DNA of 64,000 nt, taken from Sporobolomyces roseus (taxonomy: Eukaryota > Basidiomycota > Microbotryomycetes > Sporidiobolales > Sporidiobolaceae). Location of the stretch: NCBI GenBank assembly GCA_016617785.1, contig JADILM010000003.1:806001-870000 (forward strand), read 5' to 3'. Below the pieces are notes generated by a model that saw nothing but the letters and a program-made list of their open reading frames with translations, ran no database searches and was not told the DNA's origin. Each line of letters starts with the position of its first letter. Within the stretch, counting starts at the first letter, position 1. This document shows positions 33,533 to 45,957 of the stretch, piece after piece. The position numbers and the translations under genes are program-made.

Positions 33533-34007
33533 TTCTATCGGTTCGAGTAGCGGTAGTAGCGGTGAGTGTCGTTCTAAGAGTACTGTACGAGAGAAGTGAA
33601 GAGAAGGAAGAAGAGCAGCGGAGGATCGTCGCGACGTCGACTCGAGGCCGAGTTCTGCGAAATTACTGCATCATTCTCTTCGACGGCTGAATGGTTGAAG
33701 CGAGATCTAACGTACCGAAGCTCGAAAATAGTTTACCGGTGCTCTCTCGGTCGCAAGCAGCGCGTAAGTGAGGTTGAGCTTGCGTTGCGAACTTCCAGAA
33801 TTTTCGTCGCAAAGTCGATTTTTTTTTGAAGAGATCCTATTCTACTGTAAGCGCAATGGCACGAGCACCCGCTACAGGACTTGATACCATCTCGAGGACT
33901 TCAGAAAGAAACTAATGAGAGTCACCTCCTATCTCGGGGATTTCCTCTCTTCTTCCTCGCTCTCCCTTCCCTCTCACACTCTCGCTACACTCCGAATCTC
34001 GATCAAG
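33533..34007. promoter_or_regulatory. Shared divergent promoter region of decarboxylase and epoxide hydrolase
   Basis: These 475 bases separate the two start codons. TCGTCGCAAAGTCGA at about 33804-33818, followed by a T run, is a reverse-oriented form of the TCGACTTTGCGA-like motif seen elsewhere. No other gene was supported here. Confidence 0.4.
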
Positions 34008-35597
34008 ATGACTTCTGACTTCCATGGACCTCCCAAACCTTTCACCATCGAAATTCCCAAGGAAGAAATCGCTGAACTCCATAAACGTCTCGAAAACGCT
34101 CGTTGGCCCGTAGTCGACAGCGTGGTGGATGATTTGGATCACCATGAGAAGGAACAAGCTTTCGGAATGGGTCAAGGTCAGCAGCTTCTCCCCTTGTCCA
34201 GAGTATGAGACTGCTAAAGTTGGGTGAAGATGAACAGGACCTGTGCTCCCATTGATGAAAGAGCTTGCGCAAGAATGGAAGAATCATGATTGGGAGAAGG
34301 CTCAAAAGCAGCTCAACGAGTGAGTCGCGAGCTTCACATTACGAGAAGTTTCGCTGATTTCGTGTACTTTCGCAGATTCGAGCACTTCAAGGTCGGTATT
34401 GAAGATCTCGACATCCATTTCATTCATCACAAGTCCAGTCATGCAGATGCCGTACCTATGATCCTCGTTCACGGCTGGCCCGTGCGTCCAATTCTCTGGA
34501 CTTCCGACTTTCTCAAGCTGACCCTTTCTTGTAGGGTTCCTTCCTCGAATTCCTCAACGTTATCCCTCTCTTCACCGAGCCGAAAGAAGCTGGAGCTCAA
34601 GCTTTCCACGTCGTCGTCCCTTCGATGCCTGGATACGCTTTCTCATCTCCTCCCAAGACTTCGAAATGGCGAATGGACGACACAGCTCGCATCTTCGACA
34701 GGTTGATGCTTGGATTGGGATACGATTCTTACGTCGCTCAAGGAGGTGACTGGGGATCGGTCTGCGCAAGATGTATTGGAGCGAACCACAAAGAACACTG
34801 CAAAGGTTCATTCGCTGTCCCCTGCTCGCTTTAGAGAATGCTACACTGACTCGCTCTTACGCAGCTGTTCACCTCAACTTCTGCCCCGTCGGACCTCCTG
34901 CACCCTTCAGCTGGGTCCCTCCTCGCACTCTCCTTGACTGGCTCCCAGGATTCATGGTCTCCGAGAAGCAACGCAAGAACGCTCTACGAGCTTTGTCGTA
35001 CCTCGAGAAAGGGTGCGTTTCGCTTCTCGTCTCCCAGCGACTGTCGTAGACACTAACGTTCACTTCATCTACACAGATCCGCATACTATGTGATGCAACA
35101 CAACACAGTGAGCTATATCGCAAGTCGTGAGCGGCGAGAGGCGTACTAACCTCGTTTCGTTCCTTCACGCTCAGCCTCGTACTCCCGCTTATGCTCTCAA
35201 CGATTCACCAATCGGACTCCTCGCCTGGATCGGAGAGAAGATGTTACCCTACATCGAGCATGCGGCAACTCAGCCGAACCCAACTTTCACTCGCGATTCG
35301 CTTTGGGAGACCCTCTCGTTGTACTGGTTCACCAACTCGATCGGTACCTCGTTCGGACCTTACGCTCTCAACCCTCACTTCCAAACTTTCTTAACCGACC
35401 CGAAATACTTCCTCCCCAACTTTGCCTTGTCTTCTTTCCCTGGCGAGATCGCCATTCCTTCACTCCGCGACGCTGCTCGTACTGGAAACCTCAAATGGGC
35501 GAAAGAAGCAGAGGATGGAGGTCACTTTGCAGCTATCGAGAAACCTCAAGTCTTTGCCGAGCACGTTCGAGCAGCGATGACAGTCATGCTCAAGTAG
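34008..35597 (+). CDS. Microsomal-type epoxide hydrolase (alpha/beta hydrolase)
   Basis: Starts MTSDFHGPPKPFTIEIPKEE; about seven exons. The N-terminal epoxide-hydrolase domain is followed by the alpha/beta core. The oxyanion motif HGWP-GS is split by an intron, the nucleophile Asp is in AQGGDWGSVCAR, and the catalytic His is in EDGGHFAAIEKP. The lid region PAYALNDSPIGLLAWIGEKM resembles that of microsomal EHs. Red yeasts such as Rhodotorula are known for this enzyme class, which opens styrene-type and limonene epoxides to diols. There is no N-terminal membrane anchor, unlike mammalian mEH. The stop is at 35597; it is convergent with RPA2. It shares a divergent promoter region with the phenolic acid decarboxylase. 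Confidence 0.92.
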
Positions 35598-35784
35598 AGT
35601 TGTATCGAGATCAGTAGTAACCCGAATCCTTCAGTGCTAGAGATATCAGTTTCTCGTGTAAATAGAAATTCTCTCGCAATCCGTCTCTCGAAAGTCTCGC
35701 AACGAGAGACGAGTTAGAGGGTATGCGAACGAAGTATAAATGCAAAGGTAGTAACGACGATATGTAATCCCCAGCTCTCCAGCT

Positions 35785-38700
35785 CTAATCGACTCCAACC
35801 TGCGAAAAATGAACGAGCGATTAGTTCAGATCGTAGAAAGAGAAAGTTAGAGAGAGAAAGCTTACCGAGATCTGGATACCCATACTCGCGAGCTCTGCGA
35901 CGAGTAATCGGAAGACGAAAGGTACTGCCACAACTTCGAGTTCTCCTCCTTTCGGTCCTCCCACGTTCTTCTCGAAGACCATCCCAGTTCCGTGAACCTT
36001 CTTCTGCTTCTTGCCATTGACATCGTTCGACTGGCTCGCCTCGTAATCTTCGACCGCTTTCGCCCGACAAGATCGACAATATTCTCCTCCAGGTCCACTC
36101 GAGAGATCCGGTCCTTCGCTAGCGGCAGAGTGTAGTTGATTCGATAGAGTGATTTGATCGTAACCGAGAGAAACCATGGATCCGCAAGCTCGACAGACCC
36201 AGGCAGTCGAGTAATCGGAACAGTTCATCAATCGATCTTGTAGGAGGAAGGAGGTACCGTGAGCGAGTAAAGCATCACGTTCCATCTCTCCGAATCGGAT
36301 TCCTCCTCCACGTTTACGTCCCTACGAAAGGAGGAAATCGTGAGTGACTGCAGAAGCGCAAGAAGAGGAGAGAGGGAAAAGAAAAGCTCACCTTGACAGG
36401 TTGACGGGTGAGTTGATCGAGAGGTCCAGTTGTTCGTACTTGCCACTTGTCACCGACCATGTGACGAAGACGTTGATAGTAGACGACACCGATGTAAATA
36501 TCGGCGTGAAACTCTTCTCCCGTAATTCCAGAGTACATCGGTTCGTTACCGTAGTAGTTGTATCCAGCGGATTTGAGTTGTTCTCCAAAGTACTCGAGCG
36601 GTGTGTCGTCCTCGGAGAAGTTGAAAGGTGTACCATCTTGTGCGAGGCCGTGCATTGCTCCTGCTTTCGCTGCGATCGATTCGACGAACATACCGATTGT
36701 CATTCGAGAAGGGAAAGCGTGAGGGTTGATGATGACGTCGGGTTGCATGCCGGATTCACTGAAAGGCATGTCGATGGCAGGGTACTTTTGAGAACAGACA
36801 CCCTTCTGTCCGTGACGAGAGGAGAACTTGTCTCCGATGACGGGTGAACGAGGGATTCGAAGCTTGATGTGAAGCTTGTCGGCAGTCGCATCGGTAGAGT
36901 CGTTGCCTGACAATACGAAACATGTTCAGATTCTGATCAAGGAGATAGAGGGCAGAAGAAAGCGAAAAAAAACTCACCTATCAGTCGAACTTCATCGATG
37001 TAAGCTACTTCATCTCCCTTGTACTTTTCTCCCTTCGTCTTTCCGGCTGTTCGATCGTAGTAGGCGGCGAGGAGATCTCCAGTCTTGACACGAGTTCCGA
37101 CGAGAGGTAGACCATCCGTATCGAGAGTTGACCATTTGTCGTCGGTCGCTTTCGCGTCTGGCCCTAACCCGAAGTGAACTGCAGGGTGACCTCCAGCTCC
37201 CTTGTCACCTCGTACCGTCTTGAGATCGATAATTTGAGACTTGTAAATCGAACCATGACCGAAACCTCGTTCGTGAGCCGACTTGTTCAAGATCATCGCA
37301 TCCTCCATATCGTAACCGGTGTAAGAGATGACTGCTACGATAGCGTTCGTTCCGTTCGGGTAACCATCCATTCCGTAAGTGTTGTGAAGATCTGGTCGAA
37401 CGATCGGAGTTTGTCCACTCTGAAGTCGGTAAAGTTTGTTGTCGGTTCGATGTTGGAGAGCGGTCGAAGGAGTACCCATCGTTTGTTTCGACATTTGACA
37501 TTGGTACATGTTACGAGGAGATTGATTGTAATCGGAGAAGGGAGTAAGATTGGCGAGGAGGGAGAGGACGTTCGTAGGGGAGAATTCGATGTGAGTCGTC
37601 AAGCCTTTCTCGACTTCATCGGGCATGCAGGCGATGTCGAGGTAAACTTGCTCGAAAGGTCCGACTGAATCCGTCTTGCCGTTCGCGATGTACTTGACGT
37701 CTCGCATCATCCTTGCTCGGGAAGCGAAGAGGTAGAGTCCCGGGTATTGACCACCTTTCGAGAGCGGAACGAAACCGATTTCGAGGTCGAGAGGGATGTT
37801 GTGTTCACCTTCGGTCTTCCATAATCGAAGGGTGTCGGCGAGTTGTTTGGCGAGAGTGATATCTGCCCAACCGATGATTCGTCCATCGAGTTGAACGCAT
37901 ACGTGCTTTCGACCGTCGAGGGATGGGTCGAGAGGTTGGAGCATGCCGAGGGAGGAGAGGAGAGCGGGAACGTGGGATACATCAAGGTGAGCGTTGACGA
38001 GTCGACATTTATGGGCGAAGTGATTGAGGAGACCACAAGGAGATCCATCGGGAGTGTGAACGGGACAGAGGAATCCCCAGGCTTCGGGTAGCAGTTTTCG
38101 AACTGTTGTCGTCTTGAGCTCGGCGAAGAAAGCACCACGATGAACGGATCGGAAATGGGAGATGTAACGAGTGAAATTGAGTTTCTCTCCGACGATGGTG
38201 TAACCTGACGCTTGTTGCAGATCGAGACCTGAGGGCGAGACGAGGTTACCGGTAGCGAGGAAGTAAGCGAGTTTGGCTCCTATGTCGGCATTCGCTCGTC
38301 CAATCGTTTTCGTGATGTATTTGGGATCTTTCAAGTCGGTTCCGGGAACTTGTCTTCGGATATCTTGAACCATCTGCATTCGAACTCCGTTCAACAACTC
38401 GTCCAACTTCTCCTTGATGATGATACCGTAGAGGAAACCGGGCATGAGAATCTCTTGATGTTGAGGCGAATCCGGGTTGTCGGCGCAACATTCTCCTCCG
38501 ACGAGAGCGTAGAGCTTGCGGATCATGAAGCTGGAGAGGTACAAGAGACGTGAGCATACTCAGAGGACGAGTCGATAAAAGGAGAGACTCACAAGAGGAG
38601 GTTGAGCTTCTCACGAGGGTCGGTAAGATGGGGAAGAACGATAGTGTCGAGGAGGTGTTGTCCGACTTCCTCGTGAGTCCAATCTTCAGGGCATCCGAGA

Positions 38701-39929
38701 ACGACTCGGAACTTGTCACCAAGGAATTCGAGGCATTGTTGACGAGTGAACAAGCCATAACTCTTGAATCCTCGAAGGAGCAATTCGATACGATCCGTCA
38801 TGAAGGTGTTTCCGAAATCCTTCTGAGCGATTCCGAGGAAGATCTCCTTGTCGGTAGCACCGGTGAGAGCCTTGAGGATCATGACTACCGGTACCATGTA
38901 TTCTGATTTCCTCCAACTGAATCGAAGAGTCGATCCTCCGTTCGAGAGGTAATGAAGGGTGTTGGTCTGAGATGTTTGGTCGATTCGTACAGATCGGATC
39001 GATACACCGTATTGCGTGTAAGCTGCTCCTCGGTTACCGAAAGAAGGTCGAATGATCGAGGTAACGTGGTTTCGACGAGGGACGATGAGGAATCGGATAA
39101 GACGTTCGTTTCCGTTGATGATGAAGTATCCACCCATCTCTTCAGCTTCTTCGTGATGAGCGACGAGTTCGGAAGGAGGGAGATTTCGAAGGTGACAGCG
39201 AGCAGACTGCAAAAGAAAGTAAGAAATATCAATATTCGCTTTCGCCTCTCGTAAACTTCCGACTGAGAGCTCACCTTGACCATGATTGGTAAGTATCCGC
39301 ACTCTCGAGTTTCAATGTTCGATTGTCCGCCGTTGACTGACCATCTGATTTTGGCAGTCATTCGACCTGCGTAAGTCGCCAGTCGTTCTCGTGCCTGCAG
39401 AATCTCTTCCGTCAGCGTCCGTCAATCTCTTCATAGCAGAAGTGACTCACCTCAGCAGGATAGATCCTTCGTTCCCGTGAATGAGTTCCCTTTTCTGGTC
39501 CCATAGGTCTTCCTACAGTTACTTCAACAACTTGCACTGAGAACACTCCCACTCTCAATCAGCTGCGTACTTTCAAAGGTTGACAAGAGGAATGTACGCA
39601 CTCTCTAAACGGTTTCCCAATGTACCATCTTCACCTTTTCCATCGAAAACTACTTTCGGTAATAAATCCTTGATCCCCAAATCCATCAATCCATGACTCT
39701 GCGATACCTCTCCATTCTTTCCTATCGGTGCACCTTCGAATAACGCATCGAATGACTGGTAATGCGGTGCTACTAGCTCTTGAGGAGCGGAATATTTGGT
39801 TTCAGTGGTAGAAGGGTTGGTGAAGGCACGTTCACGGTCGAGGGTGCGGAAAGAGTTTGGACTGAATTTAGATTTGGATGGTCCAGCTACTGGAGCTGGA
39901 TTAGGGGTGTTGTTGGCTAATCCAGGCAT
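35785..39929 (-). CDS. RPA2: RNA polymerase I second-largest subunit (RPA135/RPA2)
   Basis: Read leftward from ATG 39929 ([20 protein letters not shown]). Family landmarks in order: [155 protein letters not shown], and the C-terminal zinc site [14 protein letters not shown]...CRSC. The short spacing and SARCHLRNL are of the Pol I type rather than Pol II Rpb2. About seven introns fit, including one before the last tiny exon (VGVD), which gives the stop at 35785. The protein builds the active-site half of Pol I in the nucleolus. It is divergent from the ING gene. Confidence 0.95.
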
Positions 39930-40367
39930 TCCAAATGTTTAAAGATGAAAGTTTGATCTCTTGCTCTCCTTGAGCTCTTGTTGAAAAGTCCTTTGACGAG
40001 TAGCTCTGATGAGCTCTCTGGTAGTGGTTGGCGAGCTGCTACGAGCTCTCGTCGAGCTGTAGCTGAGTGTTGGTGATGGTGAAGCGAAAAAAAATGAGGA
40101 AATTTTCTGCTCGACCAAAGCATATCGGCCATTACAAGTCTTATCAATTCACTCTCTCCTCTCCATCAACCTCTGTTGAGAAAGTACGACCACAGATCGA
40201 CACATAACACCTCAAATACGCCAAACAAGCAAGTCCAAAATCATTACAAGGAGTTGTGGAAGCGAACTTTGATTCCGTTGTTTCATCTAAACACTCGTCT
40301 ATCTCACCTCGACGCTGTCTGGAGGACCTAAGCGACCTCAGAACACCCCCAGATACATACCAGTGGT
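39930..40367. promoter_or_regulatory. Divergent intergenic region between RPA2 and the ING gene
   Basis: About 440 bases separate two divergent starts. A-rich tracts occur at about 40084-40094. No gene and no recognisable regulatory site was seen. Confidence 0.5.
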
Positions 40368-41886
40368 ATGTCGGAAGACGCAGCGGTACTCCTCGCCGAC
40401 TTTGTCAGCTCTCTCGACAATCTCCCTTCAGAAGTTTGTCACATCCTCGAAGAGATCAGTCACAAAGAGGGGAGAGTCTCGGACTTGCGATCGAGGGCGA
40501 CGCAACGAGATCAGGCGATACAGAAACACTCGAGACCGACAGCGCAAGGAGGTCAAGGTTTACTCGTTCCGAATCCGAAGGAAGAGTCCAGTATCAAGAA
40601 GATCAAGTGCGTTGCTTACCAGCTCTCTGATGTCGTCTAGAAAAGCATGGCTGACTCGACTCTGCGAGAACAGACTCGACTTTGAGAACGCAGAACTTGC
40701 GACAAGAGAAAAGGTAGCGTTGAGTGAACGAGGCGTCAATCTTGTCAGTTTCCCTCCGATCCGCTTGTCTCCATCTAGCAAGTACACTGACGATTATGAA
40801 CAATAGCTCTCACGGCATCTGAATCGACTGCAAACCCAACTCGACCTCCTGACTTCGACTGCTCCTCCACTCCCTACGCTTCCTTCTTTCGCTCCTACCG
40901 CTCCTACCGCGGCTACACCAGCTGCCTCTCTCTACGCTTCTCAACCTGCTTACACGTCAACACCGGGAGGAGTAGCAGGATACAATGCTTACGGAGTTGG
41001 TGGATTTCCAGCAGCTCAAGGAACTCCTGGATCTCTTCGTAAGTTTGCTTCCTCGTCACAGCGGGTCACAGAGTCCAAACGAAAGGAGAAATCGACTGAC
41101 GAGAGCCCGTATTCACATAGAACGCAAGACTTCCTCTACTCCTGGTCAACTCACGGGATTACCTGCTCAAATCGCCGCTCAATACGGTGCAACTCCTTAC
41201 AGTATGGGCAGTCCTGCCGGTCCCGGTACGCCTCTCGGCGCTCCGACTGGACGTGGTCGCGGCGCTCCGTCTCGATTACAGAACGTCGCTTACGGTGCAC
41301 CTGGTTCATCCCCTCAACTTGGTCAACTCGGTCAGAATGGACAATCGAACCTCGCTCTCCTCGCCCAACAGCAACAGCAGCAACAACACCAGATGCAACA
41401 GCACCAAATGCGACTGGCAGTTCAAGCACAAGCGCTCGCCGCTCAACAAGCTGCGAATCAACATCAACAATTACAGCAGTTTCAACACCAGCAACAACTT
41501 GCTCAGCAACAACAGAACAACAAGAGGAAGAGACAGGAGGAACAAAGTCCTGCACCCACGATCGAGGAGGAGAATGGAGAGGCGGAAGATTTGACTCCTT
41601 ATTGTTTCTGTCACCGTCCTTCGTTTGGAGAGGTACGTCTTTACCTCTCCTTCGCTTCCTTTGACTCCGTATACGACGAGGGGTCCTATCCTCGATACGC
41701 CTACTGACGAATCTCTCCCGCTACCTTCCAAAATAGATGATTGGTTGCGACGCACCAGATTGCAAGATCGAATGGTTCCATCTCAACTGTGTCGGACTCA
41801 AGACTACTCCAGAAGGTTCTTGGATCTGTAGTCAATGTGAACCGAAGATGAAAGCGCAAGCGGCATCGAGATCGAGGAGGAAATAA
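40368..41886 (+). CDS. ING-family PHD-finger chromatin protein (Yng2-like)
   Basis: The N-terminus [20 protein letters not shown], then [20 protein letters not shown], is the ING N-terminal coiled region. The middle is low-complexity, with a Gln-rich stretch (41365-41520) of Q7 plus many QQ and QH units. The C-terminus has an ING-type PHD finger: [11 protein letters not shown] joined across an intron to [20 protein letters not shown], then [11 protein letters not shown]. All eight zinc ligands are present, as is the aromatic/acidic pocket for H3K4me3. Introns at about 40604-40637, 40738-40806, 41040-41120 and 41633-41737 fit. Yng2-type proteins belong to the NuA4 acetyltransferase; Pho23-type ones belong to Rpd3L. 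Which applies is not certain. Confidence 0.92.
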
Positions 41887-42263
41887 GCCGGATAAGGAGG
41901 AGGAGGAGAAGGAGGAGGGAGGCATACCCGGTGGAAGAGCGAGGGAACGGTAGTGCATGGTTTTGTCTTGTTCGCAGTTTGTACCGCAATGTTGTAGCGT
42001 CATTGAATCTCACTCTTTCTCTGCGGTACTATCGCGTGAATGATGATGATTCGACAAATTTCGTCGTTTCGACTTTCGCTCATTTCGACTGTTCACCTCT
42101 TTCTCGCCCTCCTCGTCTTTCCAGCTGTGACGAGAGGTCAGTTCTCATCGACAACGAGCGAACTCGAACGAACAAAGAGTCAACTCGATTCCCTCGTGCT
42201 CTGATCGATTTGAATTCGAACTTTTGCGTCTTCCTCAACTTTCTCACCCGTCGCGCTTTCTCA
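41887..42263. promoter_or_regulatory. Intergenic region upstream of the transporter gene
   Basis: These 377 bases include TCGACAAATTTCGTCGTTTC and GACTTTCG at about 42051-42078, similar to the motif cluster seen before other genes. No gene was supported. Confidence 0.35.
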
Positions 42264-44023
42264 ATGACTGAGCCGACTACTCCAGCAAGTCCACGGCGGT
42301 TCAGCGTTCCTGACAGTCCCTTGACAGCTAGTCAGAATCGATTACCGGCTTCATCAATTATCGCTTCTCCACTTAACGAATACGACTCAGATGACGACCT
42401 AATCGCTACGGTAGCTCAACCAACTATCACAAAGAGCTCCCATCGAAGAGAATCGTCTTCGGCAGCGTTGCTCGAGGCACCTGGTACTCCGGCTTCACCT
42501 CGAACACAACGACGACAGAGGAGACTGAGGGATTACGAGGATGATGGAGCATCAGCAGGAGGACCTTGGAATAGTATAACGGGATTCGTGGAGAAGAATA
42601 CAGGTGAGTCGACGTCGAGTTTCCTCTTTTCGCACAATTTCGACTGAAAGACCTCCCTCGATACGCTCTACATCCCTCCAAAGGCCTCTTGCTCATTGCC
42701 CTAGCCCAGGTCTTGTTCAGTTGTATGAATGTATGTGTTAAGATATTAGTTTCGGAGGTTCAGGTGCCGATTTGGGAGTTGATGTACGTTTTTTCCCTTT
42801 TCTTCTCGCTCATACCTGAGCTGAGTATAATCGGAGTGTCCAGTGTCGTGAGGATGGGAGTCACCGCGTTGGGTTGCGTAGTCTGGCTACGGCTTAGTGG
42901 AGATCCTCATCCCTACTTGGGACCGCCTGGAGTGCGATTTTTACTCTGTATTCGTGGTATCGTCGGTTTCTTCGGTATGTCCATATTCCTTTCGAAGCTG
43001 TGTGATACGCGATTAATGAATCTCCTCTCGATGAGCAGGGCTCTTCTCCATCTACTACGTCCTCCAATATCTTTCCTTGTCCGATGCGACGACAATTGGT
43101 TTCTTGTCACCAGTCCTAGTCGGTGGGTGTACTCGAGACGATCAGCCAGAAGAAGGAACGCTGATCCAGGTCCATTCCGCAGGTCTACTCGCTTTCGCAA
43201 TCCTCAAAGAACCCTATACTCGACTTGAAGCAATCGTTGGATTCACTTCGATGATTGGGGTCATCTTCATCGCCAAACCCTCGTTCCTCTTCACACCGCC
43301 TCCTCTCGACCCGAACGATCCACTCGACAACGTCACACCTCAACAGAGAACCTCGGCTGTACTCGTAGCCCTGATGGGAGTATGCGGAGCAGCTGGTGCA
43401 TATCTCATTATCCGAGTAATCGGGAAGCGTGCCTCAGCCATGCACAGTATTCAGTACTTCTCGACGTACTCAGTCCTCGTATCCTGCATGTATCCCATAT
43501 TCTTCGATTCTCCCGCGGTGATTCACCTTTCCGCCAAATTCTTCATCCTCCTCGTTCCGATCGGAGTTTTGGGATTCGTCGCTCAAGTCCTCCTCACGAA
43601 TGGATTACAACGAGAACGAGCTGGTCGAGGAACACTCGCAGTTTGTGCGTTCCGATTCTCATTCACCTCGGACATAACTCATCGACTGATAGCTACTTTG
43701 GGAATGCAGATACCCAACTTCTTTGGGCGATGATTCTCGAACGAATCTTCTTCAACAAGTTCCCTGATGCTTGGTCCTTACTCGGAGCAGTGATCATTGT
43801 CGGAGGTGCACTCAAAGTAGCGCTCGCGAAACAAGCAAAGACTCCAGCCGAGGAGACTGAATCGAGGAGGAAAGCAGCGGAGGAAGCTAGTAAAGCTGAG
43901 AGAGGGGCATTGGGAGGGGACGACAGCGAAGAGGACAGTGATGAGGAAGGTGCAGTGTTTCCGGGGAGGCAGAGAGCGGGATCAGGAGTTCAGGCGGCGA
44001 GAGGTGTAGATCTAGAAAGATAA
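42264..44023 (+). CDS. EamA/DMT-superfamily transporter (SLC35G-like)
   Basis: Starts MTEPTTPASPRRFSVPDSPL. A disordered N-terminal tail of about 110 residues is followed by roughly ten membrane helices over several exons, for example [89 protein letters not shown] and LLGAVIIVGGALKVALAKQA. The two-fold EamA pattern, with a motif like YLSLSDATTIGFLSPVLV closing the first half and GLLAFAILKEP-like text opening after it, is typical of SLC35G/YMR253C-type proteins. The substrate is unknown in fungi. The C-terminal tail is acidic. It lies in tandem with the histidine phosphatase gene 234 bases downstream. Confidence 0.88.
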
Positions 44024-44257
44024 CTTTAGACGGTTTCACCCCTTTGTAGCTCATGTATATATTTTGCTATCTATATCATATCGTTCTCTCTGTCTTCTTT
44101 TCGTCGTCTACGGCTGTGCATGAGCTTGAGCGTCACTATTTGCGAAATCGACAAATTGGTTCTTGCGAAATCGCTCTTTTCTCTTCTCCTTCACTATCTT
44201 CACTTCTCACTTTCGACCTCTCGCTAGACTATCTCGCATCCAAATATCCTAACCCGC

Positions 44258-45819
44258 ATGCTCTCGCTGCTACTGCTCGGCTCGTCGCTCTTCCTCTCTT
44301 CAAGTTCCGCTTCTCCTGTCAATCAAGTCTCGTTCTCCGCCCCTCAGATGACTGGACCTTTGACACGAGTATTCACTCCTACAAACTACACGATCGTAGA
44401 CGGCTGTACGTCTCTCGTTCCTCCATGTTTCTTCTCAAAGCGCTCACTCCCCCACTTTAATCAAACAGTCTTTCATCAATCCTCTCCAGGTTACAACGCA
44501 AGCGAGTACGACCCTCTCAAGCATTCATTCGGACTGAGAGATACGAGCAAGGAGAAGTGGAGTAGGTTTCAGACGGAAATCGATAGGTTGAACGAAGAGA
44601 GCGATAGTCATACTGCTTACAAGGTCTTCTTTGTTGCGAGACACGGTCAAGGGTGGCATAATGTGAGTCGAAGATCGAAGGAAGCGAAGCTTGATCGAGA
44701 ATTCGAGTCGTCGCAAAGAGACTAATCGCTTCTTCTGGTACGGTCCGCTCACAGGTTGCAGAATCAAAGTACGGTTCAGATGCTTGGAACAATCATTGGA
44801 GCATGGAATATGGAGACGGGAACATGACTGTACGACCTTTCTTCCCTCACACCTTCAAATTCCCACTCGCACGGAGAAAGCTGACTTTCCCTTGTCTCAG
44901 TGGGGACCTGACCCCCAGCTGACTCCTCTCGGTATTCGACAAGCCCAAGCGATCAACAAAGCCTGGAAGAAAGAGATTCAATCCGCCGTACCTCTGCCGC
45001 AGAGCCTTTACTCGAGTCCGCTCTCTCGGGCAGCTTCGACCTTGGAGATCACTTGGGAGGACATACTCATTGAGAATGGAGAAGTCAGACCGTTGGTGAT
45101 CGAGCATTTGCGGTGAGTATCTGTGTCTGTACGCTCTCGTTCCTCCGGAGATTGACGAAGTCTTGTTTTCTTGAATCGAAAGTGAAATGATTGGTGTTCA
45201 TACCTGTAGGTTTCAATTCGTTCCTTGGGTCAGCCATACGGTGCTGAGTGCTTTGATGAGGTCTACAGGTGATCAACGAAGTCGGCAGAGCAAATTAGTG
45301 AAAGCGTACCCGTCATTCGATTTCGAGACGCCCTTCTCCGAACATGTGCGTCACGCAATCTCTCCCGGATACTATCGACTTATCCGGAGAGCTAACCCGT
45401 TACTGCGTAGGATCAACTCTGGAGTCCCGACTTTCAAGAATCGAATCAACAGCAAGCTCTTCGCATCCAGCAGCTCTTGAACCGAGTGAGCCCGCTTCAC
45501 CTCTACCTCTTCTCGCACTCGCTGACCCCCATCGCGCGATAGATTTTCGCGGTTGATCCTGCTCAATACATCTCGATCACAGCTCATGGAGGAGTCATTT
45601 CTTCATTCTTACGAGTTGTCAACCATCCGAAAGTATCAGTTCCTCCAGGTGGAATGATCCCCATAGTCGTCAAGGCAGTCGAGTACGTACTCTCTCTATA
45701 GTGTCATACTGAGGGTTCAGGCTGAGATCGAAGGTGTCTACAGCTATCTCGACGCGACGAACGAACTTTTGGGAGGCGGTCAAAGTGTTCCTAGACCTCG
45801 CAGGAAGGACGAGCTATAG
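44258..45819 (+). CDS. Secretory-pathway histidine phosphatase (PMU1-like) ending in KDEL
   Basis: The ATG at 44258 gives a signal peptide (MLSLLLLGSSLFLSSSSASP). The domain has VFFVARHGQGWHN with the RHG catalytic motif, then VAESKYGSDAWNNHWSMEYG, WGPDPQLTPLGIRQAQAINK, the REMIGVHTCDQRSRQSK segment and the second-His block ISITAHGGVISSFLRVV. This is the Pmu1-type branch of the histidine phosphatase superfamily. About seven introns fit, including a GTAGGT donor that restores VHTCDQ. The last exon, after the intron at about 45685-45741, ends RPRRKDEL and a stop at 45817-45819. KDEL is an ER-retrieval signal, so with the signal peptide it predicts an ER-lumen enzyme. Substrate unknown. Confidence 0.87.
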
Positions 45820-45957
45820 AGATATAGGGCGTGTGTAGATTGTTCTGGATTGCACTATGTATCTATTCATTATCTAGTCATACAGCGAGAAAGAGAGAAG
45901 CTACCCGAATGAGAGAAAGCGAGACTGAATTATCTTCTCGCGAGTCGCCTGATCCTC

